DNA of 37,648 bases from Methylocystaceae bacterium (GTDB taxonomy: Bacteria > Pseudomonadota > Alphaproteobacteria > Rhizobiales > Beijerinckiaceae), in contig WSXZ01000023.1 in assembly GCA_009773555.1 (NCBI GenBank), positions 1-37,648 of the forward strand, read 5' to 3'. The position numbers and the translations under genes are program-made. Below are positions 34,962 through 37,648 of the stretch, in pieces; position 1 is the first letter of the stretch, and every line of letters starts with the position of its first letter. The notes beneath the pieces are model-generated. The model searched no databases. It was given only the letters and a program-made list of their open reading frames with translations, and was not told the DNA's origin.

Positions 34962-37648
34962 CTCAGTCGCGTAAGCGCCGCACGGAGCTTTTCGACGCGC
35001 GCCGCCGTCTCTTCGCGCCGTTCGCGGTGCTCGTCGATCACCTCTTCTTCGGCCTTGGCGAGGAAGCCCTCATTGGCGAGTTTGGCGTCGAGCTTCTTCA
35101 ACTCGCCTTCGAGCTTGCCGATCTCTTTCGCTAGTCGCGCCCTCTCGGCGCCAAGATCGATCACGCCCTCAAGCGGCATGGCGGCGACGCCGCCGCGCAC
35201 GATGATCTGGGCGCTGCTCTTTGGCGCCGCCTCGGCGAAGCCGATGTGCGAGAGGCGCGCGAGCTTGCGGATCGTCTCGTCCCAGCGCGTCGCGCGCGCT
35301 TTCAGCGCGTCGTCGGCGCCGATCAGCAGCAGCTCGGTCTCGCTGGTCAAATTCATTTCCGCACGCAGCGAGCGAACTTCGGAAATAAGGTCGACGACCC
35401 AGCCGATTTCGCTTTCGGCCTCCGCATCTTCGAGTCCTTCGAGCGAGGGCCAGGCGGCGAGCGCCAGCATCGTCTCGCGCTTGGGACCGTCCGCGCCCTT
35501 GATCGCCCAAAGCTCCTCGGTGAGGAAGGGCATGAAAGGATGCAGCAGCGCGTAAATCTGATCGAGAACGAAGGCGGTCGTTGCGCGCGTTTCGTCCTTC
35601 TCCTCGCCGTCGGCCCCTTGCAACATTGGTTTCGCGAGTTCGACATACCAGTCGCAGAAGACGCTCCAGACGAAGCGATAGACGGCGTTCGCCGCGTCAT
35701 TGAAGCGATAGGCTTCGATCGCCGCGCTCACGTCCGCCGTCGTGCGCGCCGCTTCGCCGATAATCCAGCGGTTCAGCGTAATCTTATTGGCGTGCGGATC
35801 GTAGCCCGGAACGCGCGCGCAGCCGTTGATCTCTGCGAAGCGGGAGGCGTTCCACAGCTTCGTCGCGAAATTGCGATAGCCTTCGACGCGCTGCGTCGAG
35901 AGCTTGATGTCGCGTCCCTGCGCCGCCATCGCCGCGAGCGTGAAGCGCAGCGCGTCGGCGCCATATTCGTCGATGAGGCGAAGCGGGTCGATGACATTGC
36001 CCTTCGACTTACTCATCTTCGCGCCCTTCTCGTCGCGAACGAGCGCATGGATATAGACGTCGCGGAAGGGAACTTCGCCCATGAAATAGAGGCCCATCAT
36101 CATCATGCGGGCGACCCAGAAGAAGATGATGTCGAAGCCGGTGACGAGCGCGCTCGTCGGATAATAGCGCGCAAGCTCCGGCGTCTTCTCCGGCCAGCCG
36201 AGAGTCGAGAAGGGCCAGAGCGCGGAAGAGAACCAGGTGTCGAGAACGTCTTCGTCGCGCGTCAGAGTCACGCCATCGCCGCGTTTGGCGCGCGCCGCGG
36301 CAAGCGCCGCTTCTTCCGTCTCTTCGACATAGGCGTTGCCGTCCTCGTCATACCAGGCGGGGATTCGATGACCCCACCAGAGTTGGCGCGACACGCACCA
36401 GGGCTGGATGTTCTCCAGCCACTCGAAATAGGTCTTCTCCCAATTCTTCGGCACGAAAGCCGTGCGGCCTTCGCGCACGGCTTTGAGCGCCGGCTGCGCG
36501 AGAGTCTTGGCGTCGACATACCACTGGTCGGTGAGGCGCGGCTCGAGCACCGCGCCCGAGCGGTCGCCGTGCGGCACCATGTGCTTATGGTCGTCGACGC
36601 CCTCGAGCAGCTCGCGCTCCTCCATCATTTCGACGACGCGCTTGCGCGCCGCGAAACGGTCGAGCCCGTCGAGGACGGAGACCGTCGCCGCAAGTTCAGG
36701 AGAAGGATCGACGCCTTCGTGAAACTCGGCGCTGGCGGCGAGCGTCATCTGCGCTTGCGGGTCGAGCACGTTGACAAGCCGCAATCCATGCCGCTTGCCG
36801 ACCTCGAAATCGTTGAAGTCATGCGCCGGGGTGATTTTCACCGCGCCGGTGCCCTTCTCGGGATCGGAATATTCGTCGGCGACGATCGGGATCAGCCTGC
36901 CGACCAAAGGCAGACGCACGCGTTTTCCAACGAGCGCTTTATAGCGCTCATCTTCCGGATGCACGGCGACGGCCGTGTCGCCAAGCATCGTCTCGGGGCG
37001 AGTCGTCGCGACGACGATATATTCGCCGGTCTCTTTCCCAGCGTCGTCGACGATCGGATATTTGAAGCGCCACAAATGGCCCTTCACTTCCACCTGCTGC
37101 ACTTCGAGATCGGAGATCGCCGTGTGCAGCGCCGGGTCCCAATTGACGAGCCGCTTGTCCTTATAGAGCAGCCCGTCGCGATAGAGCTGCACGAAAACCT
37201 TCACCACCGCGCGCGACAGGCCTTCATCGAGCGTGAAGCGCTCGCGCGACCAGTCGCAAGAGGCGCCGAGCCGCTTCAATTGCTCGACAATTTTACCACC
37301 CGATTCCGCCTTCCATTCCCACACGCGCTCGACGAATTTCTCTCGTCCGAGTTCGCGGCGATGTTCCTGGCGCTCCATGAGCTGGCGTTCGACGACCATC
37401 TGCGTCGCGATGCCGGCGTGATCGGTGCCCGGCTGCCAGAGCACGTCATCGCCCTTCATGCGCCGGTAGCGCACGAGAATGTCCTGCAGCGTATTGTTGA
37501 GCGCATGGCCCATATGGAGGCTGCCGGTGACGTTCGGCGGCGGAATGACGATGGAGTAGGGCGCCGCCTGCGCGCGTTCGGGCCGTCCGGCGCGAAAGGC
37601 TTGCGCCTCTTCCCACGCGTCGCGGATGCGCGATTCAATCGAGGCGGG
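34958..37648 (-). CDS. valS: Valyl-tRNA synthetase, N-terminus cut by the window edge
   Basis: Class I synthetase that charges tRNA-Val and edits Thr-tRNA. The frame continues past the longest ATG (37513) to the window edge, giving [20 protein letters not shown] and then [19 protein letters not shown], so only a few N-terminal residues are missing. HIGH is HMGH and KMSKS is in [15 protein letters not shown]; the editing domain includes [20 protein letters not shown]. The C-terminal coiled-coil arm ([20 protein letters not shown]) is complete. The stop overlaps the tail of the convergent glycosidase-family gene. Confidence 0.98.
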   Translation of the reverse strand, partial: PASIESRIRDAWEEAQAFRAGRPERAQAAPYSIVIPPPNVTGSLHMGHALNNTLQDILVRYRRMKGDDVLWQPGTDHAGIATQMVVERQLMERQEHRRELGREKFVERVWEWKAESGGKIVEQLKRLGASCDWSRERFTLDEGLSRAVVKVFVQLYRDGLLYKDKRLVNWDPALHTAISDLEVQQVEVKGHLWRFKYPIVDDAGKETGEYIVVATTRPETMLGDTAVAVHPEDERYKALVGKRVRLPLVGRLIPIVADEYSDPEKGTGAVKITPAHDFNDFEVGKRHGLRLVNVLDPQAQMTLAASAEFHEGVDPSPELAATVSVLDGLDRFAARKRVVEMMEERELLEGVDDHKHMVPHGDRSGAVLEPRLTDQWYVDAKTLAQPALKAVREGRTAFVPKNWEKTYFEWLENIQPWCVSRQLWWGHRIPAWYDEDGNAYVEETEEAALAAARAKRGDGVTLTRDEDVLDTWFSSALWPFSTLGWPEKTPELARYYPTSALVTGFDIIFFWVARMMMMGLYFMGEVPFRDVYIHALVRDEKGAKMSKSKGNVIDPLRLIDEYGADALRFTLAAMAAQGRDIKLSTQRVEGYRNFATKLWNASRFAEINGCARVPGYDPHANKITLNRWIIGEAARTTADVSAAIEAYRFNDAANAVYRFVWSVFCDWYVELAKPMLQGADGEEKDETRATTAFVLDQIYALLHPFMPFLTEELWAIKGADGPKRETMLALAAWPSLEGLEDAEAESEIGWVVDLISEVRSLRAEMNLTSETELLLIGADDALKARATRWDETIRKLARLSHIGFAEAAPKSSAQIIVRGGVAAMPLEGVIDLGAERARLAKEIGKLEGELKKLDAKLANEGFLAKAEEEVIDEHRERREETAARVEKLRAALTRLS

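Overview
The window is GC-rich chromosomal DNA from an alphaproteobacterium, most likely order Hyphomicrobiales (Rhizobiales) and perhaps a Methylocystis/Methylosinus-type methanotroph. Supporting this are an Alphaproteobacteria-restricted F1-ATPase zeta-type inhibitor (DUF1476), DUF3422, DUF2244 and DUF815 proteins, a RibBA-like protein with a degenerate second domain, and paired palindromic intergenic repeats. The genus is inference only. I see no rRNA, tRNA, CRISPR array, transposase, integron or phage gene; this is mainly housekeeping sequence with small accessory insertions.

Layout. 1-5.5 kb (minus strand): argJ (arginine synthesis), a secreted parvulin-type prolyl isomerase and glnE (glutamine synthetase adenylylation). 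5.5-7.5 kb: an inverted repeat pair, a DUF815 ATPase, a cysteine-rich exported protein and a 39-residue membrane protein. 7.5-10.8 kb: nth, DUF2244, a DedA protein, a small unknown protein and glyoxalase I. 10.9-15.7 kb: a CDF metal transporter with an extended C-terminus, xseB, a frameshifted DUF3422 gene and pgm. 15.8-19.9 kb: a Gly/Trp repeat protein, a stand-alone cyclic-nucleotide-binding protein beside a response regulator with a degenerate receiver, a minimal L,D-transpeptidase, a YggS/PLPBP protein and an HdeD-like membrane protein. 20-25.8 kb: two translationally coupled methyltransferases, then leuS-lptE-holA. 25.8-28 kb: a coupled VOC/DUF1428/GST operon divergent from an HxlR regulator. 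28-30.4 kb: the purine cluster purC-(Uma2)-purS-purQ. 30.7-37.6 kb: a small Cys-containing exported protein, the DUF1476 protein, a XerC/D recombinase, a damaged ribBA-like gene, a phosphodiester-glycosidase-family protein and valS, which runs off the right edge.

How parts work together. leuS-lptE-holA and purC/S/Q look like ordinary co-transcribed housekeeping clusters, although a Uma2-type nuclease-fold gene sits inside the purine cluster. The VOC-DUF1428-GST genes overlap by ATGA junctions and face an HxlR regulator whose start region carries an AT-rich dyad, suggesting a small autoregulated detoxification module. The response regulator and the cNMP protein probably share a transcript.

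Most worth checking: two conserved genes (DUF3422 and ribBA-like) are out of frame, as true mutations or as sequence/assembly errors; heptanucleotide repeats lie within the LptE signal-peptide n-region; the CDF protein has what appear to be three tandem C-terminal modules; the OmpR-type regulator lacks the acidic pocket; and three families of paired inverted repeats are present. I found no clear new multi-gene defence or biosynthetic system.
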